DNA of 64,000 nucleotides from Pseudoalteromonas holothuriae (GCF_945859825.1 NZ_CAMAPC010000021.1:1-64000), one strand, 5' to 3'. Shown: positions 33,756 through 42,374, counted from the stretch's first letter. Translations and numbers: made by a program. The notes: generated by a model not told the origin, from the letters alone.

Positions 33756-34853
33756 TTAATGAGAGTTAGGGGCTGATGTGATGGTATTTCGGCCCTTATG
33801 CTTGCTTTTATATAATGCAATATCGGCTTGCTTTAACACAGTCTCAAAGTCACATTTTGCTTGCCATTGTGCGACACCAAAGCTCATGGTGATTTGCAAC
33901 GCTGCATTAGTAAATGTCATAGCTTCAATGGCTTGGCGAATAATTTCTAAGTGTTTTTGGGCCTTTAGCATTGAATAACCAGGTAAGACGAGTAAAAACT
34001 CTTCGCCGCCCCAGCGTACTGCAATATCGGCGTTATTTAAGTGCTGGGTTAAGCATTGTGCTACACGCTCAATGATTTCGTCACCTTGTTCATGACCATA
34101 CTGATCATTCACACGCTTAAAATGGTCAATATCTGCCATTACCACACAAATAGGCTGTTGGTTGTTCATGCAACTTCTATAGGCTTGTTGAATTAAATTA
34201 TGTGCGTAACGCCGGTTGAACAGGTGAGTTAAGGAGTCATGGGCGGCTAGCATTTCTAATTCATCTTGCTGGCCAATGGTAATTTCTCTGATTAAGCCAA
34301 TGGTATATATCATTGGAATACCGCAAACAACCACATTGAGAAAATGTAAATAGGGTGCAAACTGATCATAATTAATGTGCTGGGTAGGCTGTTCAAAGAC
34401 TAAATAAGTGCAAGCAAACATGATGATTATCATTGTGCACCATAATACCGCTTGCTTTAATTTTAGCTGCGTATCCAGCAGCAGCAAGCATGAAGCAGCC
34501 CACAAATAAAACTGAAACCCATAGTCTATACCTATAATTGCACAGACTAAAATAGAGTGAATTGTGACTTCTAAGCTAAAAATGCGTAAAGCCAGTGACT
34601 GCTGTGCTCGCTCCAACAGTTTAATACCGAACCACCAAGTGGCAACACTCATTATGTTAACAATAGCCAGTAGCTCTACACCGACATATAAAAAGGTAAT
34701 AATTAAACATGCATGTAATCCCATGCAGTACCACGCAACCTGTTTAAGTAATTGGTTTTTTAATTGCTCTACTTCATTGGGCTGTTTATGTGGATGATCC
34801 AAATACGGCTCCTTACGTTCATAGTTGGTTACCAGCTTTATCATTTGGTGCAA
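33756..34853 (-). CDS. Membrane diguanylate cyclase (GGDEF)
   Basis: A 365-residue protein with about six membrane helices in the first 190 residues, then a GGDEF domain. The active site motif is G-G-E-E-F at 282-286, consistent with active synthesis of c-di-GMP from two GTP. The usual inhibitory site R-x-x-D, which lies five residues before the motif, is N-N-A-D here, so product feedback may be weak or lost. The N-terminal domain is not a family that I recognise, but could sense a membrane signal. It converges on the acylase gene, with six bases between the stops. Confidence 0.9.
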   Translation of the reverse strand: MHQMIKLVTNYERKEPYLDHPHKQPNEVEQLKNQLLKQVAWYCMGLHACLIITFLYVGVELLAIVNIMSVATWWFGIKLLERAQQSLALRIFSLEVTIHSILVCAIIGIDYGFQFYLWAASCLLLLDTQLKLKQAVLWCTMIIIMFACTYLVFEQPTQHINYDQFAPYLHFLNVVVCGIPMIYTIGLIREITIGQQDELEMLAAHDSLTHLFNRRYAHNLIQQAYRSCMNNQQPICVVMADIDHFKRVNDQYGHEQGDEIIERVAQCLTQHLNNADIAVRWGGEEFLLVLPGYSMLKAQKHLEIIRQAIEAMTFTNAALQITMSFGVAQWQAKCDFETVLKQADIALYKSKHKGRNTITSAPNSH

Positions 34854-35054
34854 AATATAATGTAACGCTAAGTATAGATGGTTCTATTACGTTTTATTTT
34901 AAGTCAGTATTAATATTATGTTTGTTGATGACTTATTAATACAAGATATTGATAAAACTGGTACTCGTATAAAGCGAGTGATAATGTAACCTTTTCAAAG
35001 GCCTATACTTTTGATAATGAGGCACAGAAGAAACGAACTAAACTAGGAGGGAGT

Positions 35055-36587
35055 ATGTCGATAGAAAAAGCGCGTATTACGCTATGTAATATCAACAAAG
35101 CAGATTATCCACAAATTAAAACCTTAATGGATGAGGCATACCCTGATTTAGGTGGCGCATGGCCAACCCATACAATATTTAGGTTGATAGACCAATTCCC
35201 AGAAGGTCAAATAGGTATTTTAGACGAAGGCCGTTTAGTTGGTTTAGCGTTGAGTGTACAAGTAGATTATCAGCGTTTTTCTAATCCACATACCTACGAT
35301 GAAATTGTGGATGCACACAACCGAGTGTTTAGTGACGGTAATGGCGATGCGTTGTATGGGTTAGATGTGGTGATTGCAAAAAGCCATCGGGGCATGCGTT
35401 TGGGCCGACGCTTGTATGATGCTCGAAAAGAGCTATGCCGACAGTATAATCTGCGCGCTATTTTAGCGGGTGGACGTATTCCTCGCTATACCAATCATTG
35501 TGATGAAATGACCCCCATGGAATATATTGACAAGGTTGATCACAAAGAGATTTATGACCCTATTTTAAGCTTTCAGTTGGCGAATGACTTTCAAGTAAAG
35601 CGACTATTAAAGCAGTACTTACCAGAGGATGAAAATTCAGAGGGCTATGCTACGCTGCTTGAGTGGAATAATATTTTGTTCCAGCCAACAGATACTGTTA
35701 TTGACACTAAAAAAACCATTGTGCGAGTTGGTGCTGTGCAGTGGCAAATGCGTGAAGTCTCCTCAGTTGAAGAACTTATGCGCCAAGTAGAGTATTTTGT
35801 TGATACAGTCTCTGAGTATCAAAGCGATTTTATTATCTTTCCAGAGTTTTTTAATGCGCCGCTGATGGGCCTACAAGAACATCGAAATCAAACCGAAGCA
35901 ATCCGCTTTCTAGCTGATTATACTGACCAATTTAGAGAAGCTATGTCGACCATGGCGATTGAGTATAATGCGAACATTATAACGGGGTCGATGCCGTTGA
36001 TGGAAGATGAAAAAATTTATAATGTCAGTTATTTATGTCATCGAAGCGGAAAGGTTGATGAACAGCGTAAAATTCATATCACACCGCATGAAGCTTATGA
36101 TTGGGTAATCGAAGGTGGCGATGAAATTGGCGTGTTTGAAACCGATGCCGGGCGAGTAGGTATTCAAATATGTTATGACGTGGAGTTTCCTGAGTTGAGT
36201 CGAATTATGGCCCAGCGCGGTTTAGATATTTTATTTGTACCATTTTGGACGGACACTAAAAATAGCTATTTACGAGTACGTCATTGTGCTCAGGCCAGAG
36301 CGGTTGAAAATGAGTGTTATGTAGTTATTGCAGGCAGCGTGGGTAACTTACCTCAAGTTGATTCATTAGATGTGCAATATGCGCAGTCAGCAGTACTTAC
36401 GCCATCAGACTTTGCGTTTCCACATGATGCAGCACTTAATGAAGCAACACCCAATACCGAAATGCTGTTATTCAGTGACTTAGACCTTGATAAATTGAAG
36501 TTACTGCATAGTGAAGGCACTGTGCGCAACCTCAAAGACCGACGAACTGATTTATATCAAGTGACACTAAAGAAAAAAGTTAACTAA
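35055..36587 (+). CDS. GNAT acetyltransferase-nitrilase fusion
   Basis: This 510-residue protein joins a GNAT N-acyltransferase domain (about 8-190, with the acetyl-CoA loop K-S-H-R-G-M-R-L-G) to a carbon-nitrogen hydrolase domain (about 222-505). The nitrilase triad is placed at E264 (F-P-E-F-F), K339 (R-K-I-H-I-T) and C373 (Q-I-C-Y-D-V). It may acylate an amine and cleave an amide in one pathway; the substrate is unknown. Proteins with this fused layout are known but poorly characterised. The ATG at 35055 follows AGGAGGG. Its 3' end overlaps the convergent transporter gene by eight bases. Confidence 0.92.
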   Translation: MSIEKARITLCNINKADYPQIKTLMDEAYPDLGGAWPTHTIFRLIDQFPEGQIGILDEGRLVGLALSVQVDYQRFSNPHTYDEIVDAHNRVFSDGNGDALYGLDVVIAKSHRGMRLGRRLYDARKELCRQYNLRAILAGGRIPRYTNHCDEMTPMEYIDKVDHKEIYDPILSFQLANDFQVKRLLKQYLPEDENSEGYATLLEWNNILFQPTDTVIDTKKTIVRVGAVQWQMREVSSVEELMRQVEYFVDTVSEYQSDFIIFPEFFNAPLMGLQEHRNQTEAIRFLADYTDQFREAMSTMAIEYNANIITGSMPLMEDEKIYNVSYLCHRSGKVDEQRKIHITPHEAYDWVIEGGDEIGVFETDAGRVGIQICYDVEFPELSRIMAQRGLDILFVPFWTDTKNSYLRVRHCAQARAVENECYVVIAGSVGNLPQVDSLDVQYAQSAVLTPSDFAFPHDAALNEATPNTEMLLFSDLDLDKLKLLHSEGTVRNLKDRRTDLYQVTLKKKVN

Positions 36588-37452
36588 GCATCACTAAAGC
36601 AGCGGCAATACCAATTAGGGCTAAACCCAAATTGTCGCTTGCTTTTACAGGTTGTTTTAACCAAAAAATAGCAATGAGCATGGTAAAGAACACTTCTATT
36701 TGACCCAGCGTTTTAACATAGGCGACATGTTGTAAGCTCATGGCGCTAAACCAACCCACAGACCCTATAAAGCTTGTTAAGCTAGTGGCACATGTGAGAT
36801 TGCGCTTTTGCCATAGAGCTTGCCAAGTGTGGGCTTCTTTAAGGGTAATATACAGGCTTAAAATGATAGTTTGGGTACACAGAACAAGCAACAGCACCCA
36901 TGCTGCACTGTGTAAAAATGGTAACCCGGTTACTAAACTGGCTTCTCTGACTGAAAGTGAGGTCAGGGCAAATGCACTGCCACAAGTCAGACCAAGCAAA
37001 ACTGTTTTAGCTTGTATTTGCTTTAAGTTAAAACCACTGAGTAACAATACTGCGATGGCGCCAATGGCAACACCTAGCCAGCCAATCAAGGATAGTGTTG
37101 AGCCAAACAGCAGCATGCCTAATATTGCTGCCATCAGCGCTTCGCTTTTTGCTAAACCCGCACCAACCGCGTAATTATTTTGTTTAAACAACAGTACCAT
37201 GAGTCCGGTAGCAATAATTTGCATAACACTGGCGCTTGCGATGTAGCCAATAAGTGAGTTACTAAAGGTGAGAAGGGGCGCGTTTTGAAACTGATATAGA
37301 CACAGTAAATACATCAAAGCCAAAGGCACAGCCAGTAAAAATCGAGCTAGTGTGACTCCCGCGATACTCACGGTTTGACTCAATTGGCTTTGCAGCGCAT
37401 TGCGCCATGCTTGAGAAAATGCTGCTAAAATAGTAAAAGCAATCCAAGCCAT
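36580..37452 (-). CDS. EamA/DMT family transporter
   Basis: A 290-residue inner-membrane protein with about ten helices in two EamA repeats. It belongs to the drug/metabolite transporter superfamily; its substrate is unknown. It is unlike the other EamA protein in this window (11346-12257) outside the general fold. Its stop overlaps the end of the GNAT-nitrilase gene by eight bases in convergent orientation. A hairpin and an orphan plus-strand terminator lie upstream of its start. Confidence 0.85.
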   Translation of the reverse strand: MAWIAFTILAAFSQAWRNALQSQLSQTVSIAGVTLARFLLAVPLALMYLLCLYQFQNAPLLTFSNSLIGYIASASVMQIIATGLMVLLFKQNNYAVGAGLAKSEALMAAILGMLLFGSTLSLIGWLGVAIGAIAVLLLSGFNLKQIQAKTVLLGLTCGSAFALTSLSVREASLVTGLPFLHSAAWVLLLVLCTQTIILSLYITLKEAHTWQALWQKRNLTCATSLTSFIGSVGWFSAMSLQHVAYVKTLGQIEVFFTMLIAIFWLKQPVKASDNLGLALIGIAAALVMLS

Positions 37453-37529
37453 TGTCTATCCAAATTATTTTCTTTGAGTGTAACAACGTCTGGTATTTGC
37501 TGCTATTGCATTTTACTCATTCATTGAGT

Positions 37530-37642
37530 GTGAGCTTATACACTGCGACAATCTGTCGCAGTGTATTTGTACTGAATTGATCGTATTATTTTGTTGGATG
37601 CTACACGACTTAGCCGCCTGAGAATTTTGGGCGGCTTTTTTA
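37530..37642 (+). ncRNA. Candidate small RNA locus
   Basis: A perfect 12-pair hairpin (37539-37550 with 37554-37565, three-base loop) is followed 46 bases later by an intrinsic terminator on the plus strand (stem 37612-37618 with 37630-37636, then six T). No plus-strand gene ends nearby: the transporter upstream is on the minus strand and no ORF longer than a few codons exists here. An orphan terminator with a structured upstream region is a usual sign of a small RNA. A possible -10 (TTATAC at 37537-37542) overlaps the hairpin, so the exact start is uncertain. Confidence 0.3.
37611..37642 (+). terminator. Orphan intrinsic terminator
   Basis: The stem AGCCGCC / GGCGGCT with an eleven-base loop and a run of six T points along the plus strand. 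It does not follow any plus-strand coding gene within 1 kb and lies 54 bases before the MAPEG start. Confidence 0.75.
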
Positions 37643-37695
37643 TTTGTGGCATGATAGAGTGAACATTGAAAAACTAAATCACTCAAGGACTTGGC

Positions 37696-38079
37696 ATGAC
37701 GACTATTCTAATCTGCGCGTTAATCGCGGTTATTCTTCCTTACCTTGCAAAAGCCCCACTGGCAATTGCCATGAATAAACTTGGGGGTTACGACAATCAA
37801 CACCCTAGAGCGCAGCAAACACAGTTAACAGGCTTTGGCGCTAGAGCGCTGGCAGCGCACCAAAACTGTTTTGAATCATTAGCGGTTTTTGCGGTTGCTG
37901 TGGCCGTGGTATTAGGCACCAATACAATAGGTGCAACTGTGCAGTATTTGGCGATAACACATATTGTTGCGCGCATACTCTACTGTTTATTCTACTATTT
38001 GAACTTACATGTATTGCGTTCACTCGTTTGGGCGGTGGGCACAGGCTGTGCCATTGCGATGATAGTGGTGAGCTTGTAA
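37696..38079 (+). CDS. MAPEG family membrane protein
   Basis: A 127-residue membrane protein with four helices, of the MAPEG family (membrane-associated proteins in eicosanoid and glutathione metabolism). The typical N-x-x-E segment is replaced here by N-C-F-E-S, with R-A-x-x-A-H-Q preceding it near residues 49-57. Some bacterial members conjugate glutathione or reduce hydroperoxides; no function is established for this one. It follows the orphan terminator, has its own ATG after AAGGAC, and ends with a hairpin terminator. Confidence 0.85.
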   Translation: MTTILICALIAVILPYLAKAPLAIAMNKLGGYDNQHPRAQQTQLTGFGARALAAHQNCFESLAVFAVAVAVVLGTNTIGATVQYLAITHIVARILYCLFYYLNLHVLRSLVWAVGTGCAIAMIVVSL

Positions 38080-38086
38080 AAAGAAT

Positions 38087-38118
38087 AAGCCAGCATGCAG
38101 CGCTGGCTTTGGTTTTTT
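38087..38118 (+). terminator. Intrinsic terminator of the MAPEG gene
   Basis: An AAGCCAGC / GCTGGCTT stem (38087-38094 with 38102-38109) is followed by TTGGTTTTTT on the plus strand. It overlaps the last bases of the convergent M56 gene. Confidence 0.8.
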
Positions 38119-39334
38119 AATGTGAGACACTGATCCGCTCATGGTTTACTTTTTTCTTGTCAGCTTTCGATTGTGGGCTTAATGCATAATCTAGCTGGAC
38201 TATATGGCGTTCGCTGGTATGAGTGGCGCCACTATACTGCCACTGTCTTAATGCGTTGATGGCACTTTTCTCAAATACCGCGTTTGGCTGAGCATCGATT
38301 ACTTCAATGTTGTTGGTATGGCCACGCTCATCAATGGTAAATTGTAATGTGACATACCCTGATATGCCCGCATTGGCAGCTTCAATTGGATAAAGCGGCT
38401 CAATACGCATAATGGGATGGGGTTCATTAACCTGTTTGTTCGCTTGAATTTCATTGGGCTTTGACAGTGCCATCGCGCTTAGTGAACAGCAAGCTAAAGC
38501 AATAACTAAGCATTTAGCGCCCAGTGATGTATTTTTTAAATTTTGTAAGTGTGTCAGTCTTTGTTTCATCGTGCTCTTATCTCCATAGAACGAGTATGCT
38601 AAGGCGCTATTGCGATTGTTTTTTGCGCAATGTACGAGCGCTTTTGCATACATAAGTTGTTGATGTGTTGTTTTTTGTTGTAATACAGTTTCATCACATG
38701 CCAGCTCTTGTGTACGGCGAAAGCTTTGATAGCCAAGCCATAGCAGTGGATTAAACCAGCAACTGATACAAAGTAGCAGTAAGGCCATATTCGCTAAATT
38801 ATCGTAGCGCTGGATATGCGTGTGTTCGTGTTCAAGCAACAGTTTGAGCGTGTCTGGCGCAAATTGCTTTTGGTAGTCTTTTGGTAAAACGATACAAGGC
38901 TGCCACAAGCCCACTGCCATTGGCGTGCTCAGCTTAGCGCTCACAAAGATAGGCGACTTATAATTCAGATCACCAGTAGGCTCTAGGTTGAGTGTTTTGA
39001 CAAACTTGTAATGCTGCCAAAACACAAACATCAGTAATGAGATAGTCACTATTAAATACAACAAGGTTGCATTTAGCTGCCAAAACCCAGAAACCTGACT
39101 GGTTTGTGGCGTTACTTTAAAATAACTGATGGCCTGACTGGTGATTGGCTTTAATTCATTCGGTAAGCAAAGCGCAATAACACTCAATGGCACCATCCAC
39201 CATAACGCGTAAACTAGCCGAGCGCTTAGCCAAGTCGTTGCATATTTTTGTAATAGCATTAAGGTGACCATGATTGCGCTGATAACAATTTGAGTATTGA
39301 AGTTAAGTAGCCACTCAGCGTAGAGATATAGCAT
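38117..39334 (-). CDS. M56 (BlaR1-like) metallopeptidase with TonB C-terminal domain
   Basis: This 405-residue protein has four membrane helices and an M56 peptidase domain with the zinc motif H169-E170-H-T-H173, and a family E-L-A-C-D-E near 225. After the last helix (about 285-300) comes a TonB C-terminal domain (about 312-390, with P-x-Y-P-x-x-A and G-x-V-x-L-x-F). BlaR1-type proteins sense an envelope signal and cleave the partner BlaI repressor. Here the sensor domain of BlaR1 is replaced by a TonB-like domain. The blaI gene lies two bases upstream. The signal is unknown. Confidence 0.9.
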   Translation of the reverse strand: MLYLYAEWLLNFNTQIVISAIMVTLMLLQKYATTWLSARLVYALWWMVPLSVIALCLPNELKPITSQAISYFKVTPQTSQVSGFWQLNATLLYLIVTISLLMFVFWQHYKFVKTLNLEPTGDLNYKSPIFVSAKLSTPMAVGLWQPCIVLPKDYQKQFAPDTLKLLLEHEHTHIQRYDNLANMALLLLCISCWFNPLLWLGYQSFRRTQELACDETVLQQKTTHQQLMYAKALVHCAKNNRNSALAYSFYGDKSTMKQRLTHLQNLKNTSLGAKCLVIALACCSLSAMALSKPNEIQANKQVNEPHPIMRIEPLYPIEAANAGISGYVTLQFTIDERGHTNNIEVIDAQPNAVFEKSAINALRQWQYSGATHTSERHIVQLDYALSPQSKADKKKVNHERISVSH

Positions 39335-39335
39335 A

Positions 39336-39713
39336 TTACTTTCCTTGTTTTTGTTCCCACTGCTCGATGATCTGTTTTAACTCATCAATATCTTGCTGAG
39401 ATAATTGCTCTGTTTTAGCAAAGCCACTGACCAGTGGGGCAATTCGGCCTCTAAAAAAGCGCTCTAAAAAACTGACGCTTTGCTTTAGTGTGTATGCCTC
39501 ACGGCCAATAGCGGGGGTATAAATATATTCTCGGCCTTGCTTTTCAAAGCTCACGGCTTGTTTTTTAACTAAACGACCAACCAGTGTTTTAATGGTTTTT
39601 TCATGCCATTGGGTATCGTCACTTAAGCGCGCGATAATATCGCTGGCTTTGGCTGGGTGGCCCTGCCAAAGCGCTTCCATTACTGCAAATTCAGCTTTAG
39701 AAAGTTCAATCAT
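39336..39713 (-). CDS. BlaI/MecI/CopY family repressor
   Basis: A 125-residue repressor of the BlaI type: a winged helix (about 5-70, with A-x-V-M-E-A-L-W and the recognition helix K-T-I-K-T-L-V-G-R-L) and a C-terminal dimerisation part. It binds TACAnnTGTA-like operators, and two such sites lie directly upstream of its start (39724-39733 and 39750-39759). It forms an operon with the M56-TonB gene. Loss of repression probably follows cleavage by the M56 protein, as in BlaR1-BlaI systems; regulated genes beyond this operon are not visible. Confidence 0.92.
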   Translation of the reverse strand: MIELSKAEFAVMEALWQGHPAKASDIIARLSDDTQWHEKTIKTLVGRLVKKQAVSFEKQGREYIYTPAIGREAYTLKQSVSFLERFFRGRIAPLVSGFAKTEQLSQQDIDELKQIIEQWEQKQGK

Positions 39714-39723
39714 ATTTATTGCC

Positions 39724-39733
39724 TACAAGTGTA
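39724..39733. promoter_or_regulatory. BlaI/CopY-type operator, proximal
   Basis: TACAAGTGTA fits the TACAnnTGTA consensus of CopY/BlaI repressors. It is eleven bases before the blaI start and would cover the ribosome binding region. Confidence 0.65.
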
Positions 39734-39745
39734 ATCTTAATATTT

Positions 39746-39773
39746 AGATTACACCTGTAATCAAAACTGTCAA
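39746..39773 (-). promoter_or_regulatory. Promoter of the blaI operon
   Basis: A perfect -35 TTGACA (39768-39773, minus strand) is followed after 16 bases by TAATCT (39746-39751) as a weak -10. The distal operator covers the -10 and spacer, so a bound repressor would exclude RNA polymerase. Confidence 0.6.
39747..39762. promoter_or_regulatory. BlaI/CopY-type operator, distal
   Basis: GATTACA-CC-TGTAATC is a perfect 7+2+7 palindrome that contains the TACAnnTGTA consensus (39750-39759). The second site starts 26 bases away, so both face nearly the same side of the helix. Confidence 0.7.
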
Positions 39774-39782
39774 GGGTGTTTT

Positions 39783-40472
39783 TTAATCTAATTTCAACGC
39801 AGCGGGGGTAATGAGGTGATAGTGGCTTTCTAACAGTGTGTTGGGCAGGTTAAAGCTGGCAATACGCACGCGATGCAAGTCAACCACCCGATAGCCACAG
39901 TATTTCGCCATTTTACGAATTTGTCGGTTTAGCCCTTGTTTAAGCACAATCTTAAATTGCGTGTCACTGAGTAGGCTCACTTTACAAGGTAAAGTGAGTT
40001 GCCCATCAACAACAATACCCGAGGCCATTTTTTGGCAAAACTTGTCATCTAAGGAGCCATCAACCGTTACCCAGTATTCTTTTTCTACGTGATGATCTGG
40101 GTGAATAAGGCGCTGGCATAATTCACCATCGTTTGTAAGGAGTAACAAACCTCTAGAGTCTTTATCTAAGCGGCCAATGGGGTATGTTCGGGTGCCTGTT
40201 GGCAAATGGTGAATAAGGCTACTCGGGTCATTCTGATTGAGCTTGCAGTCTACGCCAATCGGTTTGTGATAGGCATACAGCACTTTTTTGGCTGGTCCTA
40301 GAACGGGCTTTCCCATGACCATAATGCAGTCTTGCTCGTTCACATGATCAATGTGATTGGCGGGGCGGCCATTGACCGTTACATCGCCAGAGTCAATGAG
40401 TCGTGATGCTTGGCGGCGAGAACAAATGCCAGCATGGCCAAGGTATTTGGCAAGGCGGGTAGGTTGGGTCAT
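39783..40472 (-). CDS. rRNA pseudouridine synthase, RluF-like
   Basis: A 229-residue synthase with an N-terminal S4 RNA-binding domain (about 4-52) and an RsuA/RluB/RluF-type catalytic domain. The catalytic Asp is D103 in G-R-L-D-K-D-S, and the family Q-G-L-N-R-Q-I-R motif is at about 178-185. RluF modifies U2604 of 23S rRNA in E. coli; the K-D-S after the catalytic Asp fits that branch better than RsuA. It is shorter than E. coli RluF by the variable C-terminal tail. Its start lies 140 bases from the glycosyltransferase gene on the other strand. Confidence 0.85.
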   Translation of the reverse strand: MTQPTRLAKYLGHAGICSRRQASRLIDSGDVTVNGRPANHIDHVNEQDCIMVMGKPVLGPAKKVLYAYHKPIGVDCKLNQNDPSSLIHHLPTGTRTYPIGRLDKDSRGLLLLTNDGELCQRLIHPDHHVEKEYWVTVDGSLDDKFCQKMASGIVVDGQLTLPCKVSLLSDTQFKIVLKQGLNRQIRKMAKYCGYRVVDLHRVRIASFNLPNTLLESHYHLITPAALKLD

Positions 40473-40611
40473 GTAATAAATGCTTTATCTAACGTAATGT
40501 TAAGTAGCATAATACATGCAAAGTTTATTGTAGTGATCAACAATCAATACACCTTAATAATTATGCGTTAAGATAATGATTCAAAATTAGGAACAAGGAC
40601 GTTCGTTTGCA

Positions 40612-41450
40612 ATGAAAAAAGCCATATTTACTCTCGCCATTGGCGATAATCCAATGTATCAAGCTGCAATTTTGAGCTTTAAGTATTACGCCGAAAAAGT
40701 GGGGCGGATTTGGTCGTTTCAGAGCAGTTACATTTCCCAATCAATATTTGTGACGCTAAATATGATGCAAACCCCGCTTGGGCTGAAAAACTCAGAATTG
40801 GTGAGTTACTCAAAGAGTACGACAGAGTACTGTACTTAGACGCTGATATTCTGGTTGCACCTAATGCTCAAAATATTTTTGAGCAATACCCTGATCCTGA
40901 AACCATATATATGCTTAATGAAGGCGCGGTGTGCGATCGTCAGCTAGAACGTCAACTAATTGAAGAGAAGCTAGGTCGCATCAGCTGGCCTGCAAGCAAT
41001 GGCTGCTTCACTTATTATAACGTGGGCGTAATTTTAGCCTCTAAGCCATGTCAGTTATTTGATTATGCAGATCTCGACGGGTTGCAATCGGTATGTAATC
41101 ACATTCGTTTTTATGAGCAAACACTCTTTAATTATCATATTTTTAAAAACAATTTGCAGCATAAAGAATTGGCAAGCAATTTTAATCGTATGGATATGTT
41201 TGGTCAAGAAGACTACTTTGAAGCAGACTTTATTCATTATGCAGGCAAAGGGTATGCTAAAAATAACCGCCGCCGTGATGTACAGTTCCTCAGAGACTTT
41301 GCTAAATTATACAGCGGTATTGTGCCCAACAAAGAGATTGCACAATTACAGACAAATGCGTGGGAACGCTTTTTAGATACTATCTATAAAAAATATCCAT
41401 TTCCAAATTGGCTTATTAAGCTGTGCAGTGAGCGTTTTGTACCGCGCTAG
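40612..41450 (+). pseudogene. Frameshifted glycosyltransferase (GT8-like)
   Basis: Two overlapping plus-strand frames make one protein if a single base is restored near 40701-40704. The first frame (from ATG 40612) gives M-K-K-A-I-F-T-L-A-I-G-D-N-P then loses its sense; the second picks up V-V-S-E-Q and runs to 41450. Adding one G to the GGGG run joins them with a family-like sequence. The product (about 279 residues) has L-D-A-D-I (DxD motif) and resembles family 8-type glycosyltransferases that transfer sugars to lipopolysaccharide or glycans. It is either a recent pseudogene, a sequencing error or a translational frameshift; a run of four G is short for slippage. Confidence 0.75.
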
Positions 41451-41460
41451 CGTAAATAAG

Positions 41461-41493
41461 TGTGCTTGCTTACTAAGTTGCTAAGCAAGCACA
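41461..41493. other. Hairpin between convergent genes
   Basis: A 12-pair stem (41461-41472 with 41482-41493) separates the glycosyltransferase and the RmlD-like gene. There is no clear T-run on either strand, so termination activity is uncertain. Confidence 0.55.
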
Positions 41494-41498
41494 TCAGA

Positions 41499-42374
41499 TT
41501 ACGTTGCTACATTACGTAAAATTTTCCCTATCGCAACTTTAAAATCACGCTGATGTGTTATGCCCAAGTTATTCAATCGTGAGTCGGCCAAAGCACAGTT
41601 ATGAGGTCGAGCGGCGCTTTGGCTTGGCTGATCAATCGGCTCTAGCAGTGTGCTTGAGTAACCTAAAATATTCGCCATAATATACGCCATCTGATATTTA
41701 CTCATGGCTTGGGTATCAGAAATATGGAATATCCCCCCCAAGTTTGCTGGGTGTTTCAGTAAGTCCCTTAGCGTGAAGGCAATATCTTCGACATGCGTTG
41801 GGTAACGCACCGCCCAATTATCGTGTTGGGTTTTTTCTGTGGCACTGATTTGGGTGGCTATTACCGACACCGCTGACTCTGCGAGTTCTGCCACGTCACC
41901 ATACAACACAGGGACGCGAATAATACTATGTTGCTTTGATTGTGTTATTACCGCTTGCTCGGCTTGCTGTTTAGTGCGCCCATATAAGTTTAAAGGCGCT
42001 GTTTGAGCAGATTCAAGATACGGCGGTGCTTTACCATCAAATACATAGTCGGTGCTGATAAATATAAAATGAATACCTCGCTGCGCGCATTGTTTAGCAA
42101 GAAACTCGCTTGCGGCAACATTAAGCGCAATGGTTTGCTCGGGAGCCGCTTCGCACACATCTGGTTTGCGTTCAGCCGCGGCATGAACGAGAGCGTCTGG
42201 TTTATGATGCTCTAAAAAATCGATAACAGCGTGTTGATTGCCTAAATCGAGTGAGTGCAGTGGCGCTTTGGCTCGACTAAAGCCGGTGCCAATCACTTCA
42301 AAATCATTGATGAGGGTGTTATACAGTGTGCGACCTAGCAATCCAGTAGCACCTGTGATCATAATCTTTTGCAT
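41499..42374 (-). CDS. RmlD-like NAD(P)-dependent sugar nucleotide reductase family protein
   Basis: A 291-residue extended short-chain dehydrogenase. The Rossmann motif G-A-T-G-L-L-G-R is at 8-15, the S-T-D-Y-V-F-D-G motif near 105-112, and Y-x-x-x-K appears as Y-G-R-T-K. The family holds dTDP-4-dehydrorhamnose reductase (RmlD) and the MAT2B regulatory subunit; the absence of other rhamnose genes nearby means that RmlD itself cannot be assumed. The substrate is unknown. It converges on the frameshifted glycosyltransferase gene, but there is no other sugar gene here. Confidence 0.82.
   Translation of the reverse strand: MQKIMITGATGLLGRTLYNTLINDFEVIGTGFSRAKAPLHSLDLGNQHAVIDFLEHHKPDALVHAAAERKPDVCEAAPEQTIALNVAASEFLAKQCAQRGIHFIFISTDYVFDGKAPPYLESAQTAPLNLYGRTKQQAEQAVITQSKQHSIIRVPVLYGDVAELAESAVSVIATQISATEKTQHDNWAVRYPTHVEDIAFTLRDLLKHPANLGGIFHISDTQAMSKYQMAYIMANILGYSSTLLEPIDQPSQSAARPHNCALADSRLNNLGITHQRDFKVAIGKILRNVAT

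Noticed and set aside
37539..37565. Intrinsic terminator for the EamA gene
   Set aside because: The hairpin lies upstream of the EamA start rather than after its stop and has no T-run.
38117..39713. Classical beta-lactam resistance operon
   Set aside because: The BlaR1 penicillin-binding sensor domain is absent and no beta-lactamase gene is adjacent.
41059..41376. Plus-strand 105-residue frame within the glycosyltransferase
   Set aside because: It is an out-of-phase shadow of the 41450-ending frame, which carries the family motifs.
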